This document shows positions 23,086 through 35,435 of a DNA stretch of 64,000 bases, in pieces. A program made the position numbers and the translations under genes. Within the stretch, counting starts at the first letter, position 1, and the number at the start of each line of letters is the position of its first letter. The DNA lies in assembly GCA_016508695.1 (NCBI GenBank), contig VNKQ01000003.1, positions 558,001 through 622,000 on the forward strand, written 5' to 3'. Below the pieces are notes generated by a model. It did not search any database. It was given only the letters and a program-made list of their open reading frames with translations, and was not told where the DNA came from. Source of the DNA: Hyphodiscus hymeniophilus. Taxonomy: Eukaryota > Ascomycota > Leotiomycetes > Helotiales > Hyphodiscaceae.

Positions 23086-24387
23086 CTTCTATTCTACGAC
23101 ATCATCGGGCACACGCGGCATAGAAGGGTCTGTTGTCATCGGCTATGAATCACAGCATGGAGTCATGGGAATGGTAGCATTTTCCCTTGGGGTTTTGCAT
23201 TGTCTGGGTTGGCGTTTTCTCTTAACATTGCATAGGAACAAAAATGGGAGGAAAATCAAGAGCGTCCTTCTATGGAGAGATATCTCAGCGAGTTCTTTTT
23301 TTCTCTGGCGCTTGGTCGAAAACAGCAAGCGTTTTCAATAGCAGATATTTCATGGCTATGATACCATGCTTTCTGATTGGAGGCAGTGCAATATTGATGA
23401 ATGGATGGATAGTTATGAACGCAGAGATCATTGACGATCATCGTTTCTCTTGCGGCCCGATATGGATAGATGAATAAAAAGAAAGATTACCATCACCGCG
23501 TTTTTGCTTGAAGCATCTGTGAGTGCAACTGTCTTTACGATGGAGGGAGTCGAGTGTGTGGCTCTGGCTAGAAGCTCAGGTCGGTAGGTAATGGAACGTC
23601 TGGGAGGGTAAGAGGAACATGTACGGGACGCTGCGCATGGGAAATACCAGTCAGAAGAGGATCCCTCTTTTGAATATATGAACGCGCATCTTTCGTGCTT
23701 GAGAGGTTTTCTTACCCACGGTTCTGTGAGGCGAGGCCAGACAATGCTATCCTCGGAAATTTACAGACGACGGAGCAAAAAGAAAACTCGTGAAGAGCAC
23801 AGTGGACACTACATGAGTGTGAAAGTTGATGGATGTGTTGACAATATTGGTGGGAGGTTGGTATTCGTAAGGTAGATTAAGCTCCCTGCCTGGCTAGATG
23901 TCCTGCTCAGGCGGCTGGCTGGTGGAGGCCGTTTCAGTGCACGACGTTAGAGGCAGAAGGGTGAGGTAGTTGTACTTTCTAATAGATTCCCCATAGGCCA
24001 ATAAGAAAGCCGCTGCATTGCCTGGTGAAGGTCGTAACGGGGTGTTAATCGTAAGGTGGTTATCATCTTAGCCGAGGGAGCTGAATGTACTTTGCACTTT
24101 CACAAGAAATGGAGGATGGTTCGGAGTTGCAATGCTAGCCATGGTGCAACGTATTGTTCATTCAACCTTGTAGCATCCCATTGCGTACAATTTCATCCAT
24201 GGATTAGACAGAGCACCAGTGTGTCCATTTTCATTGCTTTCAATATCCGCCCCGTAATCACCCAACATAAGGACTTTTACCACGCTAGAACCAAGTCCCC
24301 ATCTCACCTATCAGGTCCGTTTCGCCAGCCCCGCAAAGCCGTATCCCACAAGCTGGCTCGAGAGAGCAGAGACGTTTGCTTGGCTGT
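23086..24387. other. Convergent interval between ELL and LC8 genes
   Basis: About 1.3 kb that should contain the 3' untranslated regions of two convergent genes. Short open frames show no features. Confidence 0.45.
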
Positions 24388-25023
24388 TTATTGGGTCTTG
24401 AAGAGGAGGATTGCGCAGTGGCCTAGGTAGAAGTAGATGAAGTGTTTGGTCTCGTGGGTGACAAAGGAGCCGAAGTTTCGTCCTACAATGCAGTGCCAGG
24501 TTGGGCCTTTTCGCTCGTCGAACTATGTAAGGTCAGATTCTGTCCCTGCGAGTGAGACGTGGAGGGCAAGTGGTCGTACAGTCTTCTTGATATATTGTGC
24601 GATGTCCTAAGGGGTACGTTAGCTGGCCGTCCGGGAAGGAATCGCCTGAGAGGACGGGCTGAGAGCAGAACTTGCCTTTTCGATGCTGAATTTCGCCATG
24701 CCGCTTTGTGCTGGTCGGACGTCAGAGACCTAGTTGTGGGATGTTTGCGCAGGGCTGAGGGTTAAGAGGCTGAACATACCAACGTCAATAGCCTCTTGCT
24801 GCATATCCTCGGTCTGCCACTGGAATCAGCTTTGTCCCTTCAAATTCCGAGCCGGGAAGAGATTGTATCCGTACCATGTCCGCAGACTTGATCTGAGCTG
24901 TGTTGTCAAGTTAGCAGGTGTAAACAAATGTCGAGCGCATACAAGATGAGAAGGGTGAGATTGAACTCAACCTCGATACGTACCCTCCAACTTCTCCTTT
25001 AGGTTTGCGGGCTTCTCCGACAT
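24388..25023 (-). CDS. nudG: Dynein light chain LC8 (DYNLL family)
   Basis: Six small exons, in coding order 25023-24984, 24897-24875, 24813-24780, 24710-24676, 24606-24580 and 24522-24388, give 97 residues; no exon but the last exceeds 40 nt. The product matches LC8 end to end: SEKPANLKEKLEAQIKSADM, TEDMQQEAIDVAQ, MAKFSIEKDIAQYIKK, GPTWHCIVGRNFGSFVTHE and HFIYFYLGHCAILLFKTQ. LC8 is a dimeric hub of cytoplasmic dynein and other complexes; in Aspergillus the dynein LC8 is NudG. The fourth intron begins GCAAGT instead of GT and ends TTAG, so it is a GC-AG intron. The Thr in IKKTF replaces the Glu seen in animal LC8. Confidence 0.94.
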
Positions 25024-25472
25024 GTTGGGACTTCCTGACTCTTCTGATCGCCTTCAGTTGTTTGGACGTTGGACTCGGAGACCGAGGGGTTGTTTGGAGT
25101 AAGTGTTGCTAAGAAGCTGGAGCTCGGCTGGGAATCTGATTGTGGGGTGGGATTTCGAAGGTTGGAAATTATGAGATTATTTGTATATCACCGGCTCGAG
25201 TGGACTAATAAACAGATCGGATGGCTGTATACTTATTTGTGGTACATGTTAGTGACCTCCTGAAGCTTCACACAGTCAGTGGTGGAGCACAGACGCGATT
25301 GGTGGGCAGACAAGGCTGCGCGAGTGCCGCTACTGTCGTATTCTTTTTTAGCCTTTCTCGTTTTCATCTCCAAAAGAAAGATCTTAAATGCTCCGCAGAA
25401 GCAAGAATGCCACGGTTGCGACAACACCGATGAGGGCACCATAACGCTTTTACGGACCATCACGATTCTGAC
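25024..25472. other. Divergent promoter region of LC8 and mrd1
   Basis: About 450 bp between the start codons of two divergent genes. It should contain both promoters; no clear TATA element was identified. Confidence 0.45.
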
Positions 25473-28179
25473 ATGCTGTCTTCACGGATATTTATCAAGG
25501 GTCTCCCTCCTACCATTACCGAGGATGAATTCAAGAAACACTTTGGGGCAAAGTTCGAAATCACCGACGCAAAACTGATCTCTCAAAGAAGGATTGGCTA
25601 TGTTGGATACAAAAGCCCCGAGGATGCTGCAAATGCAGTCAAATACTTCAATCGCTCATACATACGCATGTCGAAGGTTGCTGTAGAGATTGCACGTCCT
25701 GTATGTACGCTGATGCACTGCTACGTCTAGATGCTGATTTATTTAGATATCCGATGCGAGTTTACCAGTCTCGAGGAAGCAACAGCGGGAGCAAGAACGG
25801 GAAAATGTCAAAGCCAGACTCAAAGTACAAGAAGATACATCCAAACAGCTTGATGGTGGCCTGAAGCGTAAACGAAGTGATGTAGACAAGGCGGATTCAA
25901 AGTTGAAGGAGTTTTTGGAAGTAATGCAGCCGGCCTCAAAATCGAAGAAATGGGCATCAGGTGCAGCCAGCGATTCGATAATCGAGCCTCCAACAAAGAT
26001 ACAGGCAATCGAAATCCCTGAAGCGGAGAGCGACGAGGAGTACGAAGCTGCTCCCAAAAAACAGAAACAGCAGAGCGCACCCAAGCCCACCGTCCCGTTC
26101 ATTGCTCCTCCAATTTTGGCGAATGAGGCAGCACTCGTTGACGAGGTAGTAGCTGTCTCGACTGCTCCCGATGCCACAGACGATGACTGGCTTCGAGGTC
26201 GAACAAACAGATTGTTGGATTTGATGGACCCAGAAGACATTTCCACTGGAGCCAACGGGTTGACACGCGCAGCCGAAATGATGGAAACAGCCATGGAAGA
26301 ACCAATACCGATGGACGACGTACCCATTGCCGATGAAGTGAAAGAAGAAGCGAACCTTGAGAAACCCGACCCTGTAACTGAAGCTATACAGACCACCGGG
26401 AGGTTGTTCGTGCGAAATCTTCCATACACTGCTTCGGAGGATGAGCTGAGGAAACACTTCGAGCCATTCGGCGGATTGGAAGAGGTAGGATCGCTCTCAC
26501 TTTTCATGCTCCTATAAGCTTTCATGATGAATATCCAGATAGGGACAGCTTATGCTTACGAGCATGTGATGTGAACTGGACGAATAATTTTAGTAGATGC
26601 TTCGTGTTTTCTGAAAGGCCTCAAATCTTATTCTCGGTAGAATTTCGTCGAGATGCAGTCGATGCTGACAAGCACAATCTAGGTCCACCTCCCAGTCGAC
26701 TCTGCAGGTACCAGCAAAGGGTTCGTCCTTGTCCAGTACACAGACCCTGCAGCTGCCGCTGAAGCGTACCACAACCTCGATGGTGAACCGTTCCAAGGTC
26801 GCCTTCTGCACATATTGCCAGGGACTGCAAAGCGAGAAAAGCGCCTGGATGAGTTCGCCATTGCCAAATTACCGCTCAAGAAGCAAAAGCAGATCAAAAA
26901 GAAGGCGGATGCGTCCTCGACAACCTTCAACTGGAACTCGCTGTTTATGAATCAAGATGCAGTCAATTCATCTATTGCGGGTCGTCTCGGACTCTCGAAG
27001 CATGAGATGCTAGATCCAACCTCTGCCGATGCTGGCGTGAAGCAGGCAATTGCAGAGACCACTGTCATTCAAGAGACAAAATCCTATTTTGCAAGGAACG
27101 GTGTTGACTTGGATGCCTTCAAAGGAAAGGCAAGAGGTGATACAACAATATTAGTAAAGAATTTCTCTCACGGGATGACTCTTGAAGAGCTGCGGAAGAT
27201 GTTCGAAGAGTTTGGACAGGTCCTCAGGGTTCTGATGCCACCAACAGGTACCATCGCGATCGTTGAGTTCGCCCAATCAACTCACGCAAGAGCCGCTTTT
27301 GCCAGTTTGGCGTATCGTCGAATCAAAGACTCGGTTCTGTTTCTTGAAAAAGCACCGAAAGATCTCTTCGCCAGTGTCAGCAGGAATGTAGATGCGGCAG
27401 TGGCACCATCAGATATTAATGGTCAGACATCGACAGATCCGAAACTTTCGTCATCCGATCTGCTCGATCGGGAGGAAGTTCCAGAGACCTCCACTTTGTT
27501 CGTTCGGAATCTCAATTTCACTACCACCAGCGATCGTCTCACCGAGGTATTCAAGCCTCTGAAAGGATTTATGTCAGCTCGTGTCAACACTAAAACAGAT
27601 ACGAAGAAGCCGGGCCAGGTTCTCAGTATGGGTTTTGGCTTCCTCGAGTTCGTGAGCATGAGTCACGCTCAAGCAGCCTTAAAAGCCATGAATGATTATG
27701 AGCTGGACGGTCACAAACTACTCATCAAGGCGTCGCACAAAGGCCTCGATGCGGCAGAAGAGCGCAAGAAAGATGACAGAAACAAGAAAATGGCTGGTAG
27801 GCGGACGAAGATCATTATCAAGAACTTGCCTTTCGAGGCAACCAAGAAAGATTTACAAGCCCTCTTTGGTTCCTATGGTCAGCTTCGGTCTTTGCGCATT
27901 CCAAAGAAGTTCGACCATTCTACTCGTGGCTTCGCTTTTGCCGACTTTATTACAGCCCGCGAAGCGGAGAATGCACTAGAAGCTCTCAAGGATACCCATC
28001 TCTTGGGGCGACGCCTTGTTCTTGAATTCGCAGCCGCAGATCCTCTAGATGCTGAGGAGGAAATCGAAAAAATGGAGAAGAAGACTCGAAGTCAGGTCGA
28101 CAAGGTTGCGTTACAAAAGCTCACAGGAGTAAGTCGCAAGAAATTCAATATCGTTGAAAATGAAGGACACGAAAATTGA
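25473..28179 (+). CDS. mrd1: Multiple RNA-binding domain protein Mrd1
   Basis: Exons 25473-25700, 25747-26484 and 26683-28179 give 820 residues, the normal Mrd1 size. It carries five RNA-recognition motifs. RRM1 starts SSRIFIKGLPPTITEDEF, RRM2 contains GRLFVRNLPYTASEDELRKH, RRM3 has TTILVKNFSHGMTLEELRKM, RRM4 STLFVRNLNFTTTSDRLTEV and RRM5 KIIIKNLPFEATKKDLQALF. A long acidic/basic linker separates RRM1 and RRM2. Mrd1 binds the nascent 35S pre-rRNA and is required for early 18S rRNA processing in the nucleolus. The 198-nt second intron interrupts RRM2 exactly between FGGLEE and VHLPVDSAGTSKGFV. The start is placed directly before RRM1, as in other Mrd1 proteins. Confidence 0.97.
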
Positions 28180-28920
28180 AGGGGCATGGGAAGTTATTTG
28201 TTCAATAAACCTGAATAAACCGTTGTTCTCCCTTGCCGATATACCAACATCCGTTACGATCACCCCTTCCAACCACCAACCAATTACTCGGCAAGTATCG
28301 TCCACACCTTATTTTCCACATTTTGACGACTTGAAGAACATTGGGGTGTATATCTAAGCAAGAAATTCTGATGTTTTATATCATTGTGACACGACCACGA
28401 TGACTATGATAAAAGGCAGTTTAACTAGCACATACTCCGCCAAAATTAAGCATTCCTCTGATCAACCGGGGAAGCTTTCATAACAATGCCCTTGCATCAA
28501 TTGTTGGAACCAGGCCAGTCTAGTCCAAGGAGACATCGACACATGTTGCTCCTACAGTGGCGTTGATAGAGGTTGGTGAAGTCAGGCGAAATTGATCGAG
28601 GGACGTTGACCGAGTTGGTCCAATCCTGAAGAGGTCACCCTGCATGTTACCTATCTCGAAAGATCATGATAACTGCACTGGCCAATCTCAGACGGGGTGT
28701 TATAGCCGTTCGATCTGCTCCTTCATTCTCAAGTCAACGTTCCCTCAGTCACCTGTTGCCTTTTACATAGCCATTCCTTCAAGCATTTCTTAACACAATC
28801 TTTATTTTTCTTCCAACCAACGATCTTTTCCAACAGCCTTTGAGGTATGTCCCGGTGACGACACTGCATTTCCTCCAAAGTTTTCGTGCCTCACCCAGCA
28901 TTCTTAATATTTCCTAATCG
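28180..28920. other. mrd1 3' flank and abaA promoter
   Basis: No gene is seen. The last 200 bases are rich in C and T and precede the abaA start, as expected for its promoter and leader. Confidence 0.45.
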
Positions 28921-31483
28921 ATGGAATCCTGTCCGCCTATTCAGCGTTCCTTTGCATCCCAACAATCTCTGGATGACTCTCTGGACGACTCCAGTGTACA
29001 TTCGAGACCTCGACAGCCTCTCACGGACTCGGCTGGGAACGCTCAACAAGCTTTGCATCCTCTCGATCTTTCTCACTATGATAGTAAAATATCACAGGCT
29101 CAAGTAGAACGACCACCCGTGGCCCATATCGTACCGTCACAACCCTCACGACAGTCTTTTGGAGGCACCTTAGAGCTTCGAAGGCAGAGCATTCGTCGGC
29201 AGAGACGCAACCGATTTAGCAGCCAGAATCCGATTGCCAACTCACCTCAATATCAAGCATATCGCAACCGCCAGAGTCGGGAAGGCAATGAAAATGACCA
29301 AAAATGGCCCGCAATGCTTGAGGAAGCTTTCCTCGATGGTAAAGGTTGTCCTCGTTTTCACGTGGTCCACACTAACTCAGTTATAGCTCTTTTACTTATA
29401 CCCAGGATGGGTCGCCGCAAATTCTCAATGAAGGGCAAACCCTACGGCCGCAATGAACTGATCAGTGAATATCTCTGGATTGCTTACAAGCAGACTCTTG
29501 CTCCAGGCGAAGTACCAGACGACAGCATGAGGCGAGCGAGGAAACAAGTCTCCAGTCATATTCAAGTTCTCAAAGGTTTCATGAAGGGCCATCCGATGGG
29601 TCAGCATGTCATTCATGATCATAGACTTCGGCTAACACAATATAGCTGAGAAGATATTTTCAAAAACTACCCCCGCCAATGGATTTGAGGACTCATTCAA
29701 AAACGACCCTGTCCTGAACGCCCTTCAACTAGGTCGTATATACAATCCTTACGCGGTGGAAGACCCTTCTAGGCACGGCAATCGGATGGCGACGCAACAA
29801 CAAGCGTCCATCAAACCTGTTGTATTTTGGATACTTATCACTCAGCCCTCCAAACCAGGCGATAACTACCGTCGGTACACGAGCGAGGACGACATCTATC
29901 GTAACGGAGCCCTTGTGCACAAGTACACGGGATTACAATCACAATCACAACGAGAACGTGAAAACCTGGAGAATATACCTAACTGGCGCGAAAGGTTTCC
30001 ATACCTTGGACAAACACTTTCTACAAATGATATCAACTACGATATCATTCATATGGATGTTTCGCTTGCGCTCATGGACGCACCGAGTGGCGCTGATCTA
30101 GTTACTCGGATGGAGATGGCGATTCCGGGACCAGCATACTGCAAGCATAGATGGCAAGCTGTCACAACCCTCTTCAAGCCACAGGAGCTGTATCACGAGA
30201 ATCCAAACGACGACCGTCCCCTGAATCGAAGTGCTCTCGCCGCGGAAGCTCTGGATGTAGATCGTACTCATACTCGGATTAAAGTACCATTTCCCGCAAA
30301 CACATGGGCCCAAGCTCTGACCTGTCTCACCAGCATTCAGCACGCTTATGAAGACAGTCGAAAGGGCGATTTACTTGAAGGGGGGTCTAACCATGGCGCG
30401 ACAAAACGTGTACGTGATTATATCGACCAGATTTCCATGTACCAGGAGGTCCAATCGGCACGGGTCTGCGCAGAATGCACTCAAGGTGTAATTGGCAGAG
30501 TGCGCAGTTCACGGTGTAGTTGCGGTGGCAGAGGCTACAATTTCGAGACGCGAGCAATAATCATCTGGACCTTCAACAAAGCACGAAGAGGTGACCAAGG
30601 CTCAGCGAGCTGGCGCTACATCGATCCCCTTCCTCCTCGGCGAATGTTAATGTCGCCTTCTCCACACCCAAGCCACCATATCGCTGCATCCATGAGCGAG
30701 CACTTCAACGCTTGGGCCGAGGCACCTACTCATCTCCAATCCCACAACTTGCTTGACCCCTTCTCACAAGGCCTCGCTACTCCGCCTACTACCGCGGGAT
30801 TGCAATCCCCATTTGTGCCAGGCTACGGTTATACGCCTAATAATTTCGATGTTTCGCAGGAGAACCTCAGTTTCTTATCTCACGCTGGGACCGTGGATAG
30901 TGAATCGACAATGGTGAACGATGAGGATACCCCCACGATCGACACTTTCCTCTCTAACACTGCTGTTGCTCTTGGAGATTTCAACCAGCATTCCCAAGGT
31001 TGGAATTTGCCGCATACCGAAGCCTTTGATGCCGATACAGTGTGGGCGTACAACATGCCCGCTAGCACGCCACAGATTCCGTGGGACAGCCATGACAAGA
31101 ATCACGTCTGGCCAGAAGCGAGTTTGTCAAAGAATAATAGCTGGCCGGCGCCTGAACCTTCGTCAATGAAACCGGCGGCTTGGGTTCATGAGGGGCACGG
31201 TAAGCAAGAGGAGCAATTGTGGAACGATGTTTTGCCAATTCCGGCAATGGAGCAGAAGATGGGAAGTTGGATCGATACGCACGGTCAGGAGGAGGATGTG
31301 GAGAAAACTCTTGTTGGGTTTCACGAGGGCGGGACGCAGTTGGATGAGCTGGATAACGCGACAGAGATGCGTGTTTTGCGAAGTGCACACATTGGCAATG
31401 GGGCAGGGCTAGAAAATAAAGAGCATAGTTGGAGTGGGCATGAGGACTTTGGATATGAGGGCATGGATGAGGGTTTGAAGTAA
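28921..31483 (+). CDS. abaA: TEA/ATTS-domain transcription factor, AbaA type
   Basis: Exons 28921-29338, 29387-29599 and 29646-31483 give 822 residues, close to Aspergillus AbaA. Splicing the first intron restores the TEA domain at about residues 128-205: KWPAMLEEAFLDALLLIPRM, GRRKFSMKGKPYGRNELISE and SSHIQVLKGFMKGHP. TEA proteins bind CATTCY elements. AbaA acts between BrlA and WetA in conidiophore development, and a yeast relative, Tec1, governs filamentation. The intron-1 acceptor TTATAG is preferred to the upstream CTCAG because it gives FLDALLLIP. The second donor, GTCAGC, is unusual. The long C-terminal region contains a Cys cluster (VCAECTQGVIGRVRSSRCSC) and acidic, Trp-rich segments. 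brlA and wetA are not in this window. Confidence 0.87.
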
Positions 31484-32717
31484 TTAATGTTTGTGTTTCA
31501 CGTTTACGCTGTCATGTGTTGGTTGTACGGTATTAGTGAATGCTGTGAAATATTCAACACTGGAGAGCCGCATGTTTGAGTGCCATCTTAAGTGCGAAAA
31601 AAAGGACCAGCTTCATGCTGTCACCGATATTATGTACAGTAGTTTTCCGGACGATACCTCTAGTTCCAACAATAGCTCCATACCTACCTACCTTACCTAA
31701 GGAGAGAGTTCGGCGACGTCACGTGCTCGTTGGATTCAAAACCCCCTATGAAGTGCCTCCATTGGGAAGGCAGGAGAATGTAAAAAGAACCTTGCGTCTT
31801 GTAATCTTCAACACCCAATCTCCTATTTCTCAATCCAAATTGACCAATTGAGCAAAGTGTTCATTATTCGGTCCGAAATAATTCCCAGGATTCCTGTCTT
31901 CAATTTCTTCAGTGCCGCCTGTTTCCACATGGTACTTCGATAGTCACTTTGACCATTGTAGTGATTGATTTCCAAGACCCTGGTCCCCTTTGAAGCCTTA
32001 TCGAGTCGGACTCCCTAAAGTGGATTCACTATTCAAAGGCAGGGACACCATTTTCGGTTCTCATTTGCTCTCGAAGTCCGAACACTCTAAAATCAATCTT
32101 GTCAGCTTCATTGATCTATAGAGTTCGAGCTGCTTGATATACTTAATACCGTTGGGATCTTGCAATCTTATCGACTCAGTATTCACACGTTACTGGGATG
32201 GAGTTGTGAGAGGACAATGTTGAGCACGCTGGTCGCAAAGATTGTATCATGCCCATGGAAATCCCGATCTTAGTCAGACAGACTTTAGATTTACCAGAGA
32301 CAAATGTTTGATTGGCGATTCAGGTATCGAGCGACAGCATTCAAGTATCTCTCCCTAGACTCGGTTACGGTATCGGAGACGCCCAAGCAAAGTAGCTGCT
32401 ATGAAATGGCGAAAACATGTTAGTAGGATTTTTGGACACTGGTCTCTCCATCAACCAACGACTTCTCTCTGGCCATCATGACTGGTGGCCAGCGATACAA
32501 GTCCAACAGCGAGGCTTCCACGTCTATGCTTCAGTAGGGATGGTCTTTTTGTTACTACTCTGAACGCGTCCAAATTTAGCTGATGCTGCTCGAATCTCAA
32601 GATCATGTACTTGACGCTATTTACTAGCTGAAAAGCAAAGTGGCTTTGGTCAAATCTGAGACCAAATAACGGGCTTCATGACAGCCCACATGAGGCCCAT
32701 ATCTGATGACCTTCTCC
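31484..32717. other. Gene-free interval after abaA
   Basis: Stops are frequent in all frames and no splice-linked coding was found. It has an ACCTTACCT motif near 31690 and adjoining GACGTC and CACGTG elements near 31715. Confidence 0.45.
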
Positions 32718-33594
32718 TCAAAGCTTCGCATCTCCTTTAATGACATCTCTGAGCAAAATCATAGCCTCTGCTGCGAATGCAATCATGTTTCCCTCCCTAT
32801 CGCCTCCTAATCCTGTCGACAGTTCTTTTTTATAAGTGCCACTCTCTGTTGCTACAGCTAGAGCAACATATCCCCTGCTCACAATCAGCAACTTCCTCCG
32901 GTCTAGCCCACCAATTCTTTCTCTCGGCATCAAAGCTGATAGTGGAAAAAGATAAGCGAAAGACAGTCACTTACGGAGTTCGATTTGGGGTGCTGCCACC
33001 CGTTGGCCCAGCAGTCCCAGACTCACAAATCGTATATGTACTTCCAAGTTTTGATCTGACATTTGTAGCAAGGCCAGAGACAATGTCAGTGGTGGGGCCT
33101 TTGTAGCCTTTGATGTTGTCTTCCGTCCAGCCAGCTAATTCATGTTAATATTTGAGCAAAAGAAGGGGAATGAAAGATCTACCGAATTGTATTCGAGATT
33201 CGAGAGTGTAGAGCTATCAGTTGTTAAAGACTAATGGAAGGACCCAGAGAGGGAGAAAGGGGCATCGCACGGTCAAACCGCCTTTATAGAAGCCGCTTGC
33301 TCCCGGAGTGCTGAGGAGGGATGCTGATATTATTCCACCGGCTGCCTGCCTTCGACGTCAATAGAGGTTTGATACTAGGGAAAAATTGTGTTTGGTGTAT
33401 GAATCGACAGGTCCGGGATGCAGACAAGGCAGAGAGAACGAACCGAGATGTGAGTAATCGACAGGCTCCATGACAAAAAACGAAAATGTACATACAGTCT
33501 CAGCAACACTAACAGTCTCCTTCTTATCTTTCAGAAGAGTCGCGACTTCATTAACGATTGCTCTCACTTTCTCTGGAGGGAATTCCTTCGCCAT
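32718..33594 (-). CDS. CinA C-terminal domain protein (NMN amidohydrolase-like)
   Basis: Exons, in coding order, are 33594-33496, 33345-33271, 33213-33183, 33134-32975 and 32874-32718; they give 173 residues, one CinA domain. Ordered blocks: ATLLKDKKETVSVAETAAGG (the catalytic Ser region), STPGASGFYKGGLTLYTLES, CESGTAGPTGG and TPGYVALAVATESGTYKKEL. In bacteria this domain deamidates nicotinamide mononucleotide and is often fused to a second domain; here it stands alone. The role in fungi is uncertain. The five exons close in frame at every join. The open frame extends upstream to 33723 with a basic, acid-poor segment (MSICANIFLKLQYSFAASIK), so a longer, mitochondrially targeted form is possible. 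It is transcribed divergently from the 34200 gene. Confidence 0.88.
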
Positions 33595-34199
33595 TTTGTC
33601 GATCTTCCCGCTTAGAAGTCTTCTTTCCGAGTTCTTCTTCGCTCCTACAATGAATCTGCTGGGTTTGATGGAAGCTGCAAATGAGTACTGAAGTTTCAAA
33701 AAGATGTTTGCACAGATGCTCATTGATGTGAGAATGTTTGTGGCTTTTGTCGGAGAGGAGAGAATTGGTAAGTGAGGCCCACAAGCATGAGGGAGGACTC
33801 GTCGTCAGGGAGCGGGGTCGATTTTAGCGCGGGGTCATGCAAAAGAGGTGGGATTGAATTTTGTTTGCATTTTGTCCTTGATGGGCGTGAATTGTAGTCT
33901 AGAAAATGGAAACTTCTCCCAAGCATTAGATGTCTGAAAGCAATGAAGTCTGCATGGAAGATTGGCATTTTGATTGAGCTAGGAACCGGGCAGCGTGTGC
34001 TTGTCACGTTTGCTAAGTCTCCATAAGCATGCTTCCAACCGCAGTCTCCTTTGAAGGGCTGCAAAGGTGTGCTGACAATAAGCGAATTTTTGGAATCAGA
34101 GATTATCAGACTTTAATTCATCAAACAAGGGTAATTTATTGCTATAAAAGTCGTGTGTATCTGCGGTGTGGTACATGTGATCTTAGCTTCCAAAGCACC
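33595..34199. other. Divergent promoter region
   Basis: Lies between the CinA-domain gene (-) and the unknown 411-aa gene (+). A TATAAAAG element sits at 34143-34150. No separate gene is seen. Confidence 0.5.
34143..34150 (+). promoter_or_regulatory. TATA box TATAAAAG
   Basis: A strong TATA element 50 bp before the ATG at 34200. It falls inside an open frame that begins at 34029, so it argues for the later start. Confidence 0.5.
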
Positions 34200-35435
34200 A
34201 TGAGCTCCCACAGATTTGCTCCGCTGGCAAACACCTCCCGACGAGGCCGCAGAGCAGAGGAACTTCTCGACGAGCTTGCTCTGCAAAGTCTCCTTTCCAA
34301 CAGCCCCTTCTCTTTCTCCGAGCTTTCAATGAACGACCTGGCGAGAGACGCTAGGCGAAGCTACCCAAGTATGAGTAACGGTGCTCAGGATTGTGGTAGG
34401 CCGATTTGGCGAGCACGAGGCTTCCCCGTCGATGGCTTCTCCGCGAGAGATGTTGACAGCCTAGGTTTGAGGATGAGCTTTTTGACTACCAACCCCAGAC
34501 CCGTCTTCGGGGCGAGATATCCAATCCATACAGCCTCTCCCGAGCCGACAGCTCAAAGCCGTTTCATCGATGCTGTAGACGAAGATCGGCCTTTCATGGC
34601 TGGTGTCAGAGAGATCAATTTGCACAACGAAGAGCCACTCTCTCAGTCGGGATTTCGTGACTGGTATTACGGCTTTAAAAGAGAGCAAGGTCCTGATCAT
34701 CGCCGAGCAACATTCTCTCCGAGTCCGCAGTACCTCTACGGCGAATTTCAAGGGCAAAGAAGACAATTTCGTGCCTCTAACGAGCGCCAACCCATTCCAC
34801 GACCCAGTGGATATCGGCATTTGAATGAAAGGCTGGCCCCACAAGAGCACGCTCTTCCGTTCGGCAAGGCGATTCGATGGTTGTATGAAGGCTTGGTTGA
34901 GATCGAGCAATGCTTCAACAGGTTCCAAGAAGACTATAAAAGGGAAGTAAAAGCGATCGACAAATATGCTGGGACAGAAATTCTCCAAACTCTCTGGGTC
35001 AATAAGGTGACCGGTAAGGGAGCATCCCAAGATAACTCCCAGGATAAGAAGCCGAACGAAAATTGGGAGAATAAGTTTGCAGACAAGCGGGCGAGCTTGC
35101 GCGAGTCCATGGAAGCAGTACTAAATGCAGGCTTGGGTTTGGGAGACGAAGAGACGCCAACACCTACAACTCTCGAGTCTAGGAAACGCCTTCAGGAGAA
35201 GGTCGAGACAGCGGGCCATCAAGTCATGGATTTGCTAGATCTCGCCATGAAGAAGAGCGAATACTGCAAGGCACTTCTTGTCGAGCTGAAATTGCTGAAG
35301 GATTTACTGAATCCGAAGAAGGAGAACAAGGATTTGTACGATGGAATGGAGGGTGGAGCTTCTGGCGATGTTCAAGACAATGGTGCATCGTATGGTGTAG
35401 GAGATGATAACAATGATGGAGAGGCGGCTTGGTAG
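34200..35435 (+). CDS. Uncharacterised 411-residue protein
   Basis: A single-exon frame starting MSSHRFAPLANTSRRGRRAE. An in-frame ATG exists at 34029, but a TATA element at 34143 lies between the two, so 34200 is favoured. No family is recognised. The N-terminal 240 residues are Arg/Ser/Pro-rich and probably disordered. Residues from about 240 on are charged and look helical (AIRWLYEGLVEIEQCFNRF; later GHQVMDLLDLAMKKSEYCKA and LLVELKLLKDLL), consistent with coiled coils. The tail is Gly/Asp/Asn-rich. There is no signal peptide and no membrane segment. It is likely a lineage-restricted structural or regulatory protein, but this is only inference. Confidence 0.72.
   Translation: MSSHRFAPLANTSRRGRRAEELLDELALQSLLSNSPFSFSELSMNDLARDARRSYPSMSNGAQDCGRPIWRARGFPVDGFSARDVDSLGLRMSFLTTNPRPVFGARYPIHTASPEPTAQSRFIDAVDEDRPFMAGVREINLHNEEPLSQSGFRDWYYGFKREQGPDHRRATFSPSPQYLYGEFQGQRRQFRASNERQPIPRPSGYRHLNERLAPQEHALPFGKAIRWLYEGLVEIEQCFNRFQEDYKREVKAIDKYAGTEILQTLWVNKVTGKGASQDNSQDKKPNENWENKFADKRASLRESMEAVLNAGLGLGDEETPTPTTLESRKRLQEKVETAGHQVMDLLDLAMKKSEYCKALLVELKLLKDLLNPKKENKDLYDGMEGGASGDVQDNGASYGVGDDNNDGEAAW

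Noticed and set aside
25743..26525. A 260-codon minus-strand frame
   Set aside because: It is the antisense shadow of mrd1 exon 2.
34029..34199. N-terminal extension of the 411-aa protein
   Set aside because: A TATAAAAG element at 34143 lies inside it, so transcription most likely starts downstream.
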